Positions 27,226-35,398 are shown, counted from the stretch's first letter. The stretch is 64,000 bases of DNA from Brevibacillus dissolubilis (GCF_006170445.1 NZ_VCNA01000011.1:1-64000), one strand, 5' to 3'. A program made the numbers and translations. The notes: a model not told the origin generated them from the sequence alone.

Positions 27226-28257
27226 TTACTTACCACCAAGTCCATAAGTGGAGTTCGCAATTTTCACCATTTCCTCTTCTGGCAAGTCACCCGTGAGCGT
27301 GAATTCTACGCCATCCAATTCCCATGTGAGCATGCGTTTCATCTCATCAGTCTCTGTGATGACACCGATTGTGAAGCCGAGGTCGATCGGCATGCCTTGT
27401 TCATAGCTGACAGTGGTGGCAGTTGGGCGGGATTCGATCAGGTTGTAGTTGTAGGAGCCTTTGTACTCCAGCACCACCACTTTGTTGCCGTCACGGTTCA
27501 CCGGTTCAATGTTGCCGAGCTGTACACCGTCTGGAACATAGGTAGGCTCGATTACACCGAATTGGCTGTTAGGCTGTTTCGCTGGTTGGCTGCCGCCTGC
27601 CATGGTTGGCACAACGAGCATCGCGCTGGTCATGTTGCGGTCTTTGTCAAAGGCATCCTTTTCAAAGTCTGGATTGAACACAAATTCATTAAATTTGATC
27701 TCTACCATGGTTTGCATATTGTTGTCCATGATCTCCGCTTGGGTCGGTTTGAAATCTTCCGTCATCCAGATCTTTTGTTTGGTCAGGGAACGGTTGCCAC
27801 TGTAGTTGGCTTTTACTTCAAAAACATATTGCTTGTTTTCCATCTTCAGTTGACGCTCGGTGTCGTCGATAATGCTTCTGACCAATGTCTCATAAAGATA
27901 AAGCGGGCCATTGTTTTCCGGCCAGCCGCTTTGGAAGCGGAAGCTCTTGTTGAGGTGAGGAGTCAGGACGAATACCCCTTCATCATTGCGAAGAATGATT
28001 TGCGTGATGTTGCGTTGCTTGGATGTCAGTGCTACGCGGTAGCTGGTAGGCTTGGCATACCAGACTTGTACGTCATACTCTTGCGGGGTGGAACCCGTCT
28101 GCAGGGTCAGGACAGCGTTGGTCTTATACCCTGTAATTTTGTCGAGGTTGCTGCCCAATTCTCCTACCACGTCCTCAGGTGTTTTTGTTCCAAAACATCC
28201 TGTCATGAAAATAGAAAGAACCAGCATCAGTACTACTGCTAAAGCGCCCCGTTTCAT
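27226..28257 (-). CDS. ydcC: YdcC-like sporulation-associated lipoprotein (LolA-like fold)
   Basis: 343 residues. A lipoprotein signal peptide with lipobox MTGC (Cys near 20) is followed by a LolA/LppX-like beta domain (residues ~35-230; ITGYKTNAVLTLQTG, QVWYAKPTSYRVALT) and a C-terminal DUF4367-like part (GMPIDLGFTIGVITETDEMKRM). Family and position next to alr match B. subtilis ydcC, expressed in the mother cell. ATG 28257 follows GGGGGAG by 9 nt. Its transcript carries an unusual folded leader, and the gene is bracketed by repeat copies A and B. The acpS gene expected upstream is missing. Confidence 0.88.
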   Translation of the reverse strand: MKRGALAVVLMLVLSIFMTGCFGTKTPEDVVGELGSNLDKITGYKTNAVLTLQTGSTPQEYDVQVWYAKPTSYRVALTSKQRNITQIILRNDEGVFVLTPHLNKSFRFQSGWPENNGPLYLYETLVRSIIDDTERQLKMENKQYVFEVKANYSGNRSLTKQKIWMTEDFKPTQAEIMDNNMQTMVEIKFNEFVFNPDFEKDAFDKDRNMTSAMLVVPTMAGGSQPAKQPNSQFGVIEPTYVPDGVQLGNIEPVNRDGNKVVVLEYKGSYNYNLIESRPTATTVSYEQGMPIDLGFTIGVITETDEMKRMLTWELDGVEFTLTGDLPEEEMVKIANSTYGLGGK

Positions 28258-28300
28258 TACCTTCAACTCCCCCTAGGTCTATTTTCGACAAAGAAAGGTT

Positions 28301-28414
28301 ACCAAGTCCGTACCTCAGAAAAGCTGTCATACCTCCGTGCGTATTGGTGCGATGTCATGAGGATCAATGGTATGACAAGGTTTCCCGGCCCGTTTTTCGG
28401 GCGATAGACTTGGT
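28301..28414 (-). promoter_or_regulatory. Structured 5' leader of ydcC, riboswitch-like three-way junction
   Basis: On the minus strand the leader folds as P1 ACCAAGTC (28414-28407) with GACTTGGT (28308-28301); hairpin GCCCG-AAAAA-CGGGC (28402-28388); a long arm closed by TGTCATACC/GGTATGACA (28377-28369 with 28333-28325). Unpaired CGGGAAACC joins them. It lies between the promoter and the start codon, 44 nt before the ATG. It matches no riboswitch class I can recall. Confidence 0.5.
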
Positions 28415-28435
28415 CGTCCTCTCTTGAATCTACGC

Positions 28436-28441
28436 ATTATA
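28436..28441 (-). promoter_or_regulatory. -10 element of ydcC promoter
   Basis: Minus strand perfect TATAAT in the context GGTATATAATGCG, about 20 nt upstream of the folded leader. No convincing -35 at 17 nt. It lies between the leader and repeat copy B. Confidence 0.45.
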
Positions 28442-28476
28442 TACCTATGTCCACTCTCGTCCAGATATGCAGACAA

Positions 28477-28740
28477 GTTAATGGGGTGGGGGGTGGGAGT
28501 AGGTTTCCTAGTTTCCTCTCCCTTTTTTTGAATCCCCGCGAGGGGGTGGTGACTGTCCGCTTCGGAAAAAGCCCGGGTAATGTGCGGGGCAAAAGGGTTC
28601 GAAGAAGCGTATTCGTACGAAGGGGTTGCCCCTGGGATGTTTCAGGAAGCAAGGCTTACCCAGCCTTTTTCCTACGCTGGGATGGGATTCAAGGAAGGTC
28701 GAAGAAACTAGGAAACCTACTCCCAACTGGGTATGGTGAA
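28477..28740 (+). repeat. Structured repeat, copy B
   Basis: Same fold as copy A. P1 is 28495-28515 with 28704-28724 (21 bp, perfect). P2 uses TTGAATCCC and GGGATTCAA. P3 is 28564-28580 with 28656-28672 (15 of 17). P4 is 28586-28592 with 28626-28632. The competing hairpin is CCCC-GCGA-GGGG, again a GNRA loop. A GTTA precedes the G-rich start (GGGGTGGGG). Same orientation as copies A and C. Confidence 0.8.
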
Positions 28741-28765
28741 ATCGGGAAAGCTATGTCGAAGAAGT

Positions 28766-28805
28766 CAAAAAGAAAAACGCCGATCATCATGATCGAGCGT
28801 TTTTC
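28766..28805 (-). terminator. Terminator after small membrane protein
   Basis: Minus strand AAAAACGCtCGATCAT/ATGATCGgCGTTTTT stem with T run, starting immediately at the stop codon at 28806. Confidence 0.85.
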
Positions 28806-29117
28806 CTACCACCCAAAACTATCCAGCGAATAATAGACAAATCCAATCGAAATCACAGCAGACAAAATATTCAGCCCGCCCAGCCAACGGTTACGAAACC
28901 CGTGCTGATACATGTAGTGAACGGTAAAGCCCAACGCCAGAATCGTTGCGACGATCATCAGACGGCGCAGCCAAAGCATTCCCGCCATGGATGCCATCAT
29001 GTCAGTCGAGCCTCCCATTAGAACAAGGATTCCCATATGCAGAATATGATGCGAGGAGGCCAGGAAGGATAGCAGTAACGATAAGACAGGAGCCCATACA
29101 CGATTCTTTTTAACCAT
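28806..29117 (-). CDS. Small membrane protein of unknown function
   Basis: 103 residues with about three membrane segments (~9-35, ~46-66, ~80-100) and a His-rich stretch SSHHILHMG after the first. No family recognised. ATG 29117 follows AGGGG by 10 nt. The 200 bp upstream (29121-29270) hold only AT-rich sequence. Confidence 0.65.
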   Translation of the reverse strand: MVKKNRVWAPVLSLLLSFLASSHHILHMGILVLMGGSTDMMASMAGMLWLRRLMIVATILALGFTVHYMYQHGFRNRWLGGLNILSAVISIGFVYYSLDSFGW

Positions 29118-29269
29118 CAAAAATGTTCCCCTCTCCTAAATCTTTACGATTGGTAACAACACAGAATACGGTGGGTATGTATCGTATATTCAAAAAATTA
29201 CCATTTATCTGATATACCTAATAAAATAACACATCATTCCAAATCTCTACAATGAGAAAGTCACCATAA

Positions 29270-29304
29270 GAAAAATAAAAACCCCCACAAAAATTTGCGG
29301 GGGT
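29270..29304 (-). terminator. Terminator after gamma-SASP gene
   Basis: Minus strand CCCCCGCAAAT/TTTTTGTGGGGG hairpin followed by TTTTTATTTTTC. Confidence 0.85.
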
Positions 29305-29320
29305 ACTACCCAATAGAAAA

Positions 29321-29515
29321 TTATTCAGTTGGGTTGTTTTGTTGTTGCGCGTTACGGTTAGCAGAAGTTTGTGTTTGACGACGAACTTCTGTAACGTTGG
29401 TTTCAGTAGCGAATTCAGTTGCAGTGTTTTGTTGACCTGCATTCGCGTTGTTCGCTGCGAAACCTTGTTGGTTACGTTGTTGTTGCTGTTGTTGTTGGTT
29501 GCGTTGGTTAGTCAT
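29321..29515 (-). CDS. sspE: Gamma-type small acid-soluble spore protein
   Basis: 64 residues, Gln/Asn-rich. TEFATETNVTEVRRQ contains the gamma-SASP repeat core (TEFAsETNvaeVkkQ), including the GPR-cleavage-like FATE. Only one repeat is present, against two in B. subtilis SspE, and the N terminus is a Gln run. Gamma-SASPs are amino acid stores used at germination. ATG 29515 follows GGAGG by 11 nt (a GTG four codons upstream overlaps the site). A forespore-type promoter lies upstream. Confidence 0.85.
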   Translation of the reverse strand: MTNQRNQQQQQQQRNQQGFAANNANAGQQNTATEFATETNVTEVRRQTQTSANRNAQQQNNPTE

Positions 29516-29546
29516 TGTTTTTTTCACCTCCTCGACCTTACGAGAT

Positions 29547-29577
29547 TAATTTGCTCCGTAAGCGGGAGGTCTATTCA
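29547..29577 (-). promoter_or_regulatory. Forespore (sigma-G/F type) promoter of the SASP gene
   Basis: Minus strand TGAATA (29577-29572), 18-nt spacer, CAAATTA (29553-29547); consensus TGHATR and CATNNTA, one mismatch in the -10. The position, about 30 nt before the start, fits. Confidence 0.5.
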
Positions 29578-29596
29578 TTTTTTCTTTATGCAAAAA

Positions 29597-30535
29597 TCAA
29601 TTCGTTGTAGTCGCTGCTTTTTTGGCGGCAGGCGCTTTGAGACGCATCCGACTCTGCATGATGATACCCAGACAGACGATGAGAATACCGTTGAGCGCAA
29701 GAGCCGACGGCAGATGGCTATGTAGGATCAACAGCTCACCCAGCAAGGTAAAAATCACCTGTGCCGACTGTGTCGCTTCTACCAAGGCCAGCATGCTCTG
29801 ATCGCCCGCTGCAAGCTCTGTCGCGTAGAAAAACAGCGTGGTCGCAATCAGACCGGAACAGAGCGCCACCAGCAGCGACTGACCTGTCTGGGACGCGGTA
29901 GGCAGCCCTTCCGTGATCGTACCGTATATGACCAAGAGCAGCCACCACGGCAGGCTCGCCAAGATCATTCCTAATATTCTGGCAAATGTATCGAGACTTC
30001 CTTGGATGTGAGTCATCATCTTCCGGTTGCCAAGCGGATATGCAATCGCCGCGATGATCAGCGGGCCTACGGTTAACACCACTTCTTTGACCGAAACGGC
30101 TTGGGCGTGATCGATCTGCATGATGACAACCCCGATTAGGATGAACAGTGACCAGCGCAGATTGGCCCACGGGATTTTCTCACCGAAGACAGGAGCAAGC
30201 AACGGCCCACAGATAATTGTCAGCTGCCAGGTCCCTGCGATCAGCCATCCCGGACCATAATCACCGGCAAAACAGGTCAGTGTATAGAATATTCCGAATC
30301 CGACGAATCCCCAGACGAACCAGGTCCGCATATGATGCTTCATATCCGTCAACAAGGCCCGCAGACTTCCCCTCAACCACACAATCAACAACAGTGGTGG
30401 AAGCATAAACAAGAATCGTAATGCAGCACTCCACATATACGATCCACCCTCAAGGCTCATCGATCGGTTCAGTAAGAACGTAGTAGAAAAAAAGACCGAT
30501 GCAATGATGCCCAACAGTACAGCTCTCAACTCCAT
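29597..30535 (-). CDS. DMT-superfamily efflux transporter (EmrE/EamA type)
   Basis: 312 residues with ten predicted membrane segments and the internal duplication of the drug/metabolite transporter superfamily; it resembles the multidrug resistance efflux transporter family (PF13536). Substrate unknown. A Lys/Ala/Thr tail (KAPAAKKAATTTN) is cytoplasmic. The ribosome-binding site GGGGGAG abuts the ATG, so a TTG two codons later may be the real start. Confidence 0.85.
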   Translation of the reverse strand: MELRAVLLGIIASVFFSTTFLLNRSMSLEGGSYMWSAALRFLFMLPPLLLIVWLRGSLRALLTDMKHHMRTWFVWGFVGFGIFYTLTCFAGDYGPGWLIAGTWQLTIICGPLLAPVFGEKIPWANLRWSLFILIGVVIMQIDHAQAVSVKEVVLTVGPLIIAAIAYPLGNRKMMTHIQGSLDTFARILGMILASLPWWLLLVIYGTITEGLPTASQTGQSLLVALCSGLIATTLFFYATELAAGDQSMLALVEATQSAQVIFTLLGELLILHSHLPSALALNGILIVCLGIIMQSRMRLKAPAAKKAATTTN

Positions 30536-30678
30536 CTCCCCCTTTTTTTAACCAAGGTTTATGTCTAGTATCGCAAAATGAAAACGGGAAGTCTACAAAA
30601 GTGTCATGATAAGCAGGAGAGACTATCCTGTGTCACGAAATGTTACTCGTTCCCATTGTATGGAAAGGAGGCATCACC

Positions 30679-30930
30679 ATGTCCAGGAAAGTGATTGTCT
30701 ACACACAAGTGACCTGTGGCCCTTGCCAACAGGAAAAGAACTGGCTGAAGGAAAACGGCGTAGCCTTCGAAGAACGCGATGTCCGTGCCAATGATGCATT
30801 TTTTAATGAAGCAATCCAGCTTGGAGCAAGCTCCACTCCAGTCACCTTGATCGAAGAAGAGAACGGCGACCGCAGTGTGATTCATGGGTTTGATGTGGAT
30901 TCGCTCAAGCAAGTGCTGGGATTGTCCTAA
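30679..30930 (+). CDS. Glutaredoxin-like thioredoxin-fold protein
   Basis: 83 residues starting MSRKVIVYTQVTCGPCQQEK; CGPC is the redox pair, and STPVTLIEE carries the conserved cis-proline. A small thiol-disulfide oxidoreductase. ATG 30679 follows AAAGGAGG by 8 nt. Convergent with the ArsR gene through a shared terminator. Confidence 0.9.
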   Translation: MSRKVIVYTQVTCGPCQQEKNWLKENGVAFEERDVRANDAFFNEAIQLGASSTPVTLIEEENGDRSVIHGFDVDSLKQVLGLS

Positions 30931-30937
30931 CCCCATG

Positions 30938-30983
30938 AAAAAAAGAGGTGAATCCGCGTGTGACGGGGTTCACCTCTTTTTTG
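30938..30983. terminator. Bidirectional terminator
   Basis: Stem GAGGTGAAtCC/GGgGTTCACCTC flanked by A and T tracts, between the glutaredoxin-like gene and the ArsR gene. Confidence 0.85.
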
Positions 30984-31006
30984 TTCTGCTCAGACCTGGC
31001 CGATGC

Positions 31007-31342
31007 TTACAATGCTGGACTCAGCCGTTGTTGTTGTTTCTCCACAATTGGTCGCATATCCGGAAGTTCACGAAGAATTACGTTCATCATTGGGTTGTTG
31101 TCTCCATTGATGGAGTAAAACACCCAAGCGCCTTTGCGATGTTCCTTGACTAAGCCGTGCATCTTCAACTTGGCAAGATGTTGTGACACAGATGGCTGCG
31201 ACGCTTGTAAGATTTCTACGAGGTCACGAACACAGAGAGACTGTACATGCAACAAAGCCATAATGGTCAAACGTGTTTTGTCCCCGAGTAGCTTAAAGAT
31301 ATCTGCCAAATACATCATTTCCATCAACTCTGTGGGTCCCAT
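31007..31342 (-). CDS. ArsR-family winged-helix repressor
   Basis: 111 residues with the ArsR HTH: LGDKTRLTIMALL, then LVEILQASQPSVSQHLAKLKMHGLV and the wing KEHRKGAWVFYSI. The alpha-3 metal site of classical ArsR (ELCVCDL) is here LCVRDL with one Cys only, so a different effector is likely. No target is obvious in the neighbours. Confidence 0.9.
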   Translation of the reverse strand: MGPTELMEMMYLADIFKLLGDKTRLTIMALLHVQSLCVRDLVEILQASQPSVSQHLAKLKMHGLVKEHRKGAWVFYSINGDNNPMMNVILRELPDMRPIVEKQQQRLSPAL

Positions 31343-31450
31343 GGCTCCTCTACCCCGCTTTTTGGTATAGTTCTAAATCACAGTATACTATACGAATGGT
31401 GGTCTCGGGAACTAGGTCGCGCACGAAAAATAGTTGTCAGCTTTGTGAAA

Positions 31451-33088
31451 TTATAGGTTATTTTGTTTTAGGGAATCCACAATGTGATCAGCCGTTCGGG
31501 CAGCGAGTGCCATGACGGTATTGGTCGGGTTACTGCCGCTGGAGGTAACAAAGATACTCGCGCCTGTTATATAGAGGTTCGGGATATCATGGGTTCTTCC
31601 GTATCCATCCACGACAGATGTGGTCGGGTCGCTTCCCATCCGGCATCCACCCATCAGGTGGGCTGTATCCTGGATCACATGTTCGGGAGTCCCGCCCATC
31701 GCCGTGATGATGTCCTTCATGCTTTGGACGGCGTGGTCGATCAGCTTCAAGTCGTTCTCTCCATAGCTGAAGGACACCTTGGCCAGCGGGAGACCGTACT
31801 CGTCTTTTTCCTGAGCCAATGTCACATCGTTGTCAGGGTTGGGCAGTACTTCACCGACAAGGGTGATCCGCGCGTAGTTGTTGTAATCCAGCATGGTTTC
31901 CCTCAGCTGTCTACCCCACAGCATCGTACCGTCAGCACGCTGGGTGGCAAGAGCGGTCGCCATGTGCATCGGACGTGAACCGTGTGCATGCAGCGTGTAG
32001 CCTCGGGCAAACCCGCGTGATTGGTCCGATTGATAAAAATCCTGGGTCAGCGCCAGCACCGGCGTTCCTTTATACAGGCGGACCTCCTCCTGCAACAAAC
32101 CGTACACGTCATGGCTGGAGTGTGGCATAATCGCTTTGCCGACCCAGCCACTGGAGTTGGCGAGGCCGTTGGGGAACTGGGGGGTGGCAGAGTTGAGCAG
32201 CAGGCGGGGGATCTCGACGACAAAACCAGCGAGGATAAACACACGTGCTTTTTGCTCGTAGTTCTGCCCGTCGTGGTTAAAGACCACACTGGTCACTTTG
32301 TTGCCATCGGTCAAAATCTGCGTCACCATGCAGTCAGAGAGGATTTCGGCGCCAGCTTGGATCGCTTTGGGGATATGGTGGATCAGCCCGCTGTATTTTG
32401 CATTGGGCAGGCAGCCTTCATTGCAAAAGCCGCGGTTGATGCACGGCGGTCGCCCGTCAAATGGGGCTGAGAGGATCGCCAGTGGTGCCACCTCGGTCTT
32501 GATCCCCAGCTTCTCGCAAGCTTCCCGGAACAACTGAGAATTGGCACTGATCGGCTCCCGCACTGGATAGGGATATGGCCCATTGAACGCTCCCCATGGA
32601 TAATGCTTGGGGCCGGACACCGCGATATCCCGCTCGATTTTGTCATAGTAAGGAGCTAGATCTTCGTAACGGATCGGCCAGTCTTCACCGACGCCATCTA
32701 CGGTCTTGATCATGAAATCATCCTCATGAAACCGCAGACAGACCCCTGTCCAGTGCACCGAGCCTCCGCCGACACCGCGTCCAGAGTTGTTATGACCCAT
32801 CTTCAGCGGATTTTTGCCGTCAACCAGCCGGGTAGCCTGCCAAGCCAAGCTATGCATCGAGATCTCATCAGAAGCAAAATCAGTCTGCGGATTCCAGAAC
32901 GGCCCCGCCTCGATCACGACGACATCTAGCCCCGCTTTGGCAAGCTCATAAGCAAGCACACCTCCCGCCGCACCCGCCCCGACGATACACACATCTGCGC
33001 CGTCCTTATATTTGCGCTGATCAAGCGCCCGGCTGCGGTAGCCTTCGTAATGGTCGCTGTTGTGCGTCACGAAATCATGATGTTCCAT
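31451..33088 (-). CDS. GMC-family FAD oxidoreductase
   Basis: 545 residues. FAD motif VCIVGAGAAGGVLAYELAKAG (~30), the GMC loop GRGVGGGSVHWTG, a FCNEGC segment with extra cysteines, and C-terminal HLMGGCRMG and GSNPTNTVMALAARTA. It oxidises alcohols or sugars; the partner genes suggest a membrane-linked dehydrogenase like gluconate 2-dehydrogenase or a large GMC subunit. ATG 33088 follows GGGAGG; the frame extends upstream over the neighbour. It overlaps the subunit-3-like gene by 14 nt. Confidence 0.92.
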   Translation of the reverse strand: MEHHDFVTHNSDHYEGYRSRALDQRKYKDGADVCIVGAGAAGGVLAYELAKAGLDVVVIEAGPFWNPQTDFASDEISMHSLAWQATRLVDGKNPLKMGHNNSGRGVGGGSVHWTGVCLRFHEDDFMIKTVDGVGEDWPIRYEDLAPYYDKIERDIAVSGPKHYPWGAFNGPYPYPVREPISANSQLFREACEKLGIKTEVAPLAILSAPFDGRPPCINRGFCNEGCLPNAKYSGLIHHIPKAIQAGAEILSDCMVTQILTDGNKVTSVVFNHDGQNYEQKARVFILAGFVVEIPRLLLNSATPQFPNGLANSSGWVGKAIMPHSSHDVYGLLQEEVRLYKGTPVLALTQDFYQSDQSRGFARGYTLHAHGSRPMHMATALATQRADGTMLWGRQLRETMLDYNNYARITLVGEVLPNPDNDVTLAQEKDEYGLPLAKVSFSYGENDLKLIDHAVQSMKDIITAMGGTPEHVIQDTAHLMGGCRMGSDPTTSVVDGYGRTHDIPNLYITGASIFVTSSGSNPTNTVMALAARTADHIVDSLKQNNL

Positions 33089-33677
33089 CCCGCTTCGCCT
33101 CCCACGGATCAACCAATCCTTTTTCCACCCGTACATAGCCGCGCGGGTAAGCAGGCCCGCCATAGCCAATCTCTGACCAGACAGCCGGATGTGAGTAGTA
33201 CGCCGCGACCACATCATGCAGCAGCTTTTTGAAAAAATCCTTCTGCGGTACCTGCTGCCATGCGGGCGTCATCGGTGCTTGTCCCTGCTCGACGAGACGA
33301 AGCAGATCCTCCTGCTGTGGACGCTTAATCTCCACGAACCTCTGCTGATGCTTCTGCTGGGCCAGTTCATCCAGACCTTGCAGCCCCATTCGGTACAAGG
33401 TTTTCTTTTCAGGGACACCTACCTTGCGCTGGCTCTCCCCGATCGGACTATCCGTGGAGTTGTCGATGTGCTGGGTGATGTATGTCAGCACATGATCCCC
33501 GATCTCATTGGTCAGCACACCAGCCAGCGTATACAGCAGCCTGGCTTCTTCCTGTTGGAAAAAACGGTGCTCCACCTGCGCCATCCGCCGTTTGCCGACG
33601 ATTTTGCGTGTATGCTCGTCCCACTCCTGATGCTGTTCCCATACATCATAAGCGGGATAATGACTTGATTTATACAT
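33075..33677 (-). CDS. Gluconate 2-dehydrogenase subunit 3-like protein
   Basis: 200 residues, no clear signal peptide, helical, with FFQQEEARLLYTLAGVLTNEIGD in the N-terminal third, typical of the small subunit 3 family (PF13618) that accompanies GMC dehydrogenases. C-terminal AYYSHPAVWSEIGYGGPAYPRG is also typical. ATG 33677 is preceded by GAGGAAAGG. Part of a three-gene unit. Confidence 0.85.
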   Translation of the reverse strand: MYKSSHYPAYDVWEQHQEWDEHTRKIVGKRRMAQVEHRFFQQEEARLLYTLAGVLTNEIGDHVLTYITQHIDNSTDSPIGESQRKVGVPEKKTLYRMGLQGLDELAQQKHQQRFVEIKRPQQEDLLRLVEQGQAPMTPAWQQVPQKDFFKKLLHDVVAAYYSHPAVWSEIGYGGPAYPRGYVRVEKGLVDPWEAKRDGTS

Positions 33678-33684
33678 CCTTTCC

Positions 33685-34077
33685 TCACCCCCAGAACAGC
33701 GCCAGCAGCCCCAAGGCACTGATCGCAGTAATCAACAGCGGCAGAATCACAGGCGGTCCAACGAGGAAGTTCTGGGTCTGCGAATACCCGCCGACCCGCT
33801 GCCCGACCCCGACGGTATGCAGATAGGCCCCGTACAGACCTGCCGCCGCTCCGGCTATCATCAGCACAACGAGCACATAAAATAACCACGTGGCAGCGTA
33901 AAAGGCATAGGTAATCGTCGCTACGGTAAACACAGGCGTCGCAATCACTGGAATCCACATGGCCCAATGGCGAAAATTTTGCCTGGAATGAAACATGTAT
34001 ACCTGAACAAAAATCAAAAGAAATGCAAGACCTGCAAAAATCAAAAGTACCCGTTCAAGCGGCCATCCATCCCACAT
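33685..34077 (-). CDS. Four-helix membrane protein in the GMC dehydrogenase operon
   Basis: 130 residues with four membrane segments (~8-28, ~37-60, ~63-85, ~105-128). No family recognised. ATG follows AAAGGAGG. It is first in the operon and may anchor the dehydrogenase or pass its electrons on, which is inference from position; no haem motif (CxxCH) is present. Confidence 0.7.
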   Translation of the reverse strand: MWDGWPLERVLLIFAGLAFLLIFVQVYMFHSRQNFRHWAMWIPVIATPVFTVATITYAFYAATWLFYVLVVLMIAGAAAGLYGAYLHTVGVGQRVGGYSQTQNFLVGPPVILPLLITAISALGLLALFWG

Positions 34078-34132
34078 GAGGGACTCCTCCTTTCTTCCCT
34101 CCTATATTTTCCAAGCGTTGTGTGTGGTATAC

Positions 34133-34177
34133 AAAAAGAAGAGGCAGGGAATCTCCATGGATTCCCTGCCTCTTCTC
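34133..34177 (-). terminator. Terminator after pstB
   Basis: Long stem AGAAGAGGCAGGGAATC with its complement, small loop, then TTTTT on the minus strand. It lies just after the pstB stop. Confidence 0.85.
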
Positions 34178-34191
34178 TCATCGCGGACATA

Positions 34192-34944
34192 TCAGCCGAA
34201 ACGGCCTGTGATATAGTCCTCGGTGCGTTTATCAGTTGGGTTTTGAAAAATATTCGGTGTGGCATCGTATTCCACCAGCTCTCCGTTGAGGAAGAACGCG
34301 GTTTTATCCGAAATACGGGCCGCCTGCTGCATGTTGTGGGTGACGATGACGATGGAGTACGTGGTCTTCAGCTCATCAAGCAGCTCCTCGATCTTCGCGG
34401 TAGAGATCGGGTCGAGCGCAGAGGTAGGTTCGTCCATCAGCAATACCTCTGGATTGACTGCCAGTGCACGAGCGATGCACAGACGCTGTTGCTGACCGCC
34501 GGAGAGACCGAATGCCGGCTTTTTCAGTACATCCTTGACCTCTTCCCAGAGTGCCGCTTGCTTCAGGCTGGTCTCAACGATCTCATCCAGCTTGCTGCGT
34601 TCCGTGACACCGTGAAGCCTTGGGCCGTAGGTGATGTTATCGTAGATGCTTTTTGGGAATGGATTCGGCTTTTGGAAGACCATCCCAACGTTTTTACGCA
34701 AAAATTCGACGTCCATATTCGATTTATAGATATCCTGACCGGAGACCTTGATACTGCCTGTGATGCGGACGTTGGGAATCACATCATTCATACGGTTCAA
34801 GGTGCGCAGGAAGGTCGATTTCCCACAACCGGATGGGCCGATCAGAGCGGTAATGGTTTTTTCTTGCATCTCTATTTGAATGTTATGGAGTGCGTGGTGC
34901 TGACCATAATATAGGTTCAGATCTTGTACGTCAATGATACTCAC
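34192..34944 (-). CDS. pstB: Phosphate ABC transporter ATPase PstB
   Basis: 250 residues. Walker [10 protein letters not shown], signature [15 protein letters not shown], Walker [14 protein letters not shown], and PstB-type [16 protein letters not shown]. It powers PstCA-mediated phosphate uptake. The GTG start follows GGGAG. No pstS, pstC, pstA or phoU lies in the window, so it is detached from the usual operon. A PhoP-type box lies 79 nt upstream. Confidence 0.96.
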   Translation of the reverse strand: MSIIDVQDLNLYYGQHHALHNIQIEMQEKTITALIGPSGCGKSTFLRTLNRMNDVIPNVRITGSIKVSGQDIYKSNMDVEFLRKNVGMVFQKPNPFPKSIYDNITYGPRLHGVTERSKLDEIVETSLKQAALWEEVKDVLKKPAFGLSGGQQQRLCIARALAVNPEVLLMDEPTSALDPISTAKIEELLDELKTTYSIVIVTHNMQQAARISDKTAFFLNGELVEYDATPNIFQNPTDKRTEDYITGRFG

Positions 34945-35022
34945 AGGTTATCGCTCCCTCGTGGTTAAGCTAAACACTCCTCCTATCTTATCACGGTTTG
35001 TCGATTGCTGTAGGTGGGCGAA

Positions 35023-35050
35023 TGTAAACAGAATGTAAAGGTTTCTTAAA
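35023..35050 (-). promoter_or_regulatory. PhoP box upstream of pstB
   Basis: Minus strand direct repeats TTTAAG, TTTACA, TTTACA at 11-bp period (35050-35045, 35039-35034, 35028-35023), matching the PhoP consensus TTWACA-N5 repeated. Phosphate starvation control of pstB is inferred from this. Confidence 0.65.
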
Positions 35051-35125
35051 GATTCCTACCTGCATAAAAGCAACTTGCGCAGGAGATTCTATGCCTAACC
35101 TGATTGAACAAGGAGGAAACATCTC

Positions 35126-35323
35126 ATGGATAAACTGGCATTAATCCTCGTCATCATCGGAGCACTCAACTGGGGTCTGATCGGCCTGTTCAACTTTGAC
35201 TTGGTCGCAACCCTTTTTGGCGATATGTCTTTGGTCAGCCGCATTGTTTACGCATTGGTCGGTCTTGCCGGTATCTACTCCCTCAAATTCCTGGTAACCG
35301 GTGATCGGGAACGAAGCTCCTAG
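35126..35323 (+). CDS. DUF378 small membrane protein
   Basis: 65 residues: MDKLALILVIIGALNWGLIG then two hydrophobic segments, ending YSLKFLVTG. This is the DUF378 family, of unknown role. AAGGAGG precedes the ATG. Divergent from pstB. Confidence 0.85.
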   Translation: MDKLALILVIIGALNWGLIGLFNFDLVATLFGDMSLVSRIVYALVGLAGIYSLKFLVTGDRERSS

Positions 35324-35342
35324 CCTCCATCTTGCTTCACAT

Positions 35343-35395
35343 AAAAAAGTGGCATGTCAAAGGAACAAGATGCTCCTGATGACATGCCACTTTTG
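35343..35395. terminator. Bidirectional terminator
   Basis: Perfect stem AAAAGTGGCATGTCA with its complement and a long loop, T runs both ways, between the DUF378 gene and the GerMN lipoprotein gene. Confidence 0.85.
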
Positions 35396-35398
35396 GTA

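Noticed and set aside
28301-28414. Known riboswitch (c-di-AMP, Mn, SAM, cobalamin) upstream of ydcC
   Set aside because: CGGGAAACC recalls part of the Mn class, but GGGGAGTA and the second loop are missing; the c-di-AMP core CCGACAGCTAA is also absent.
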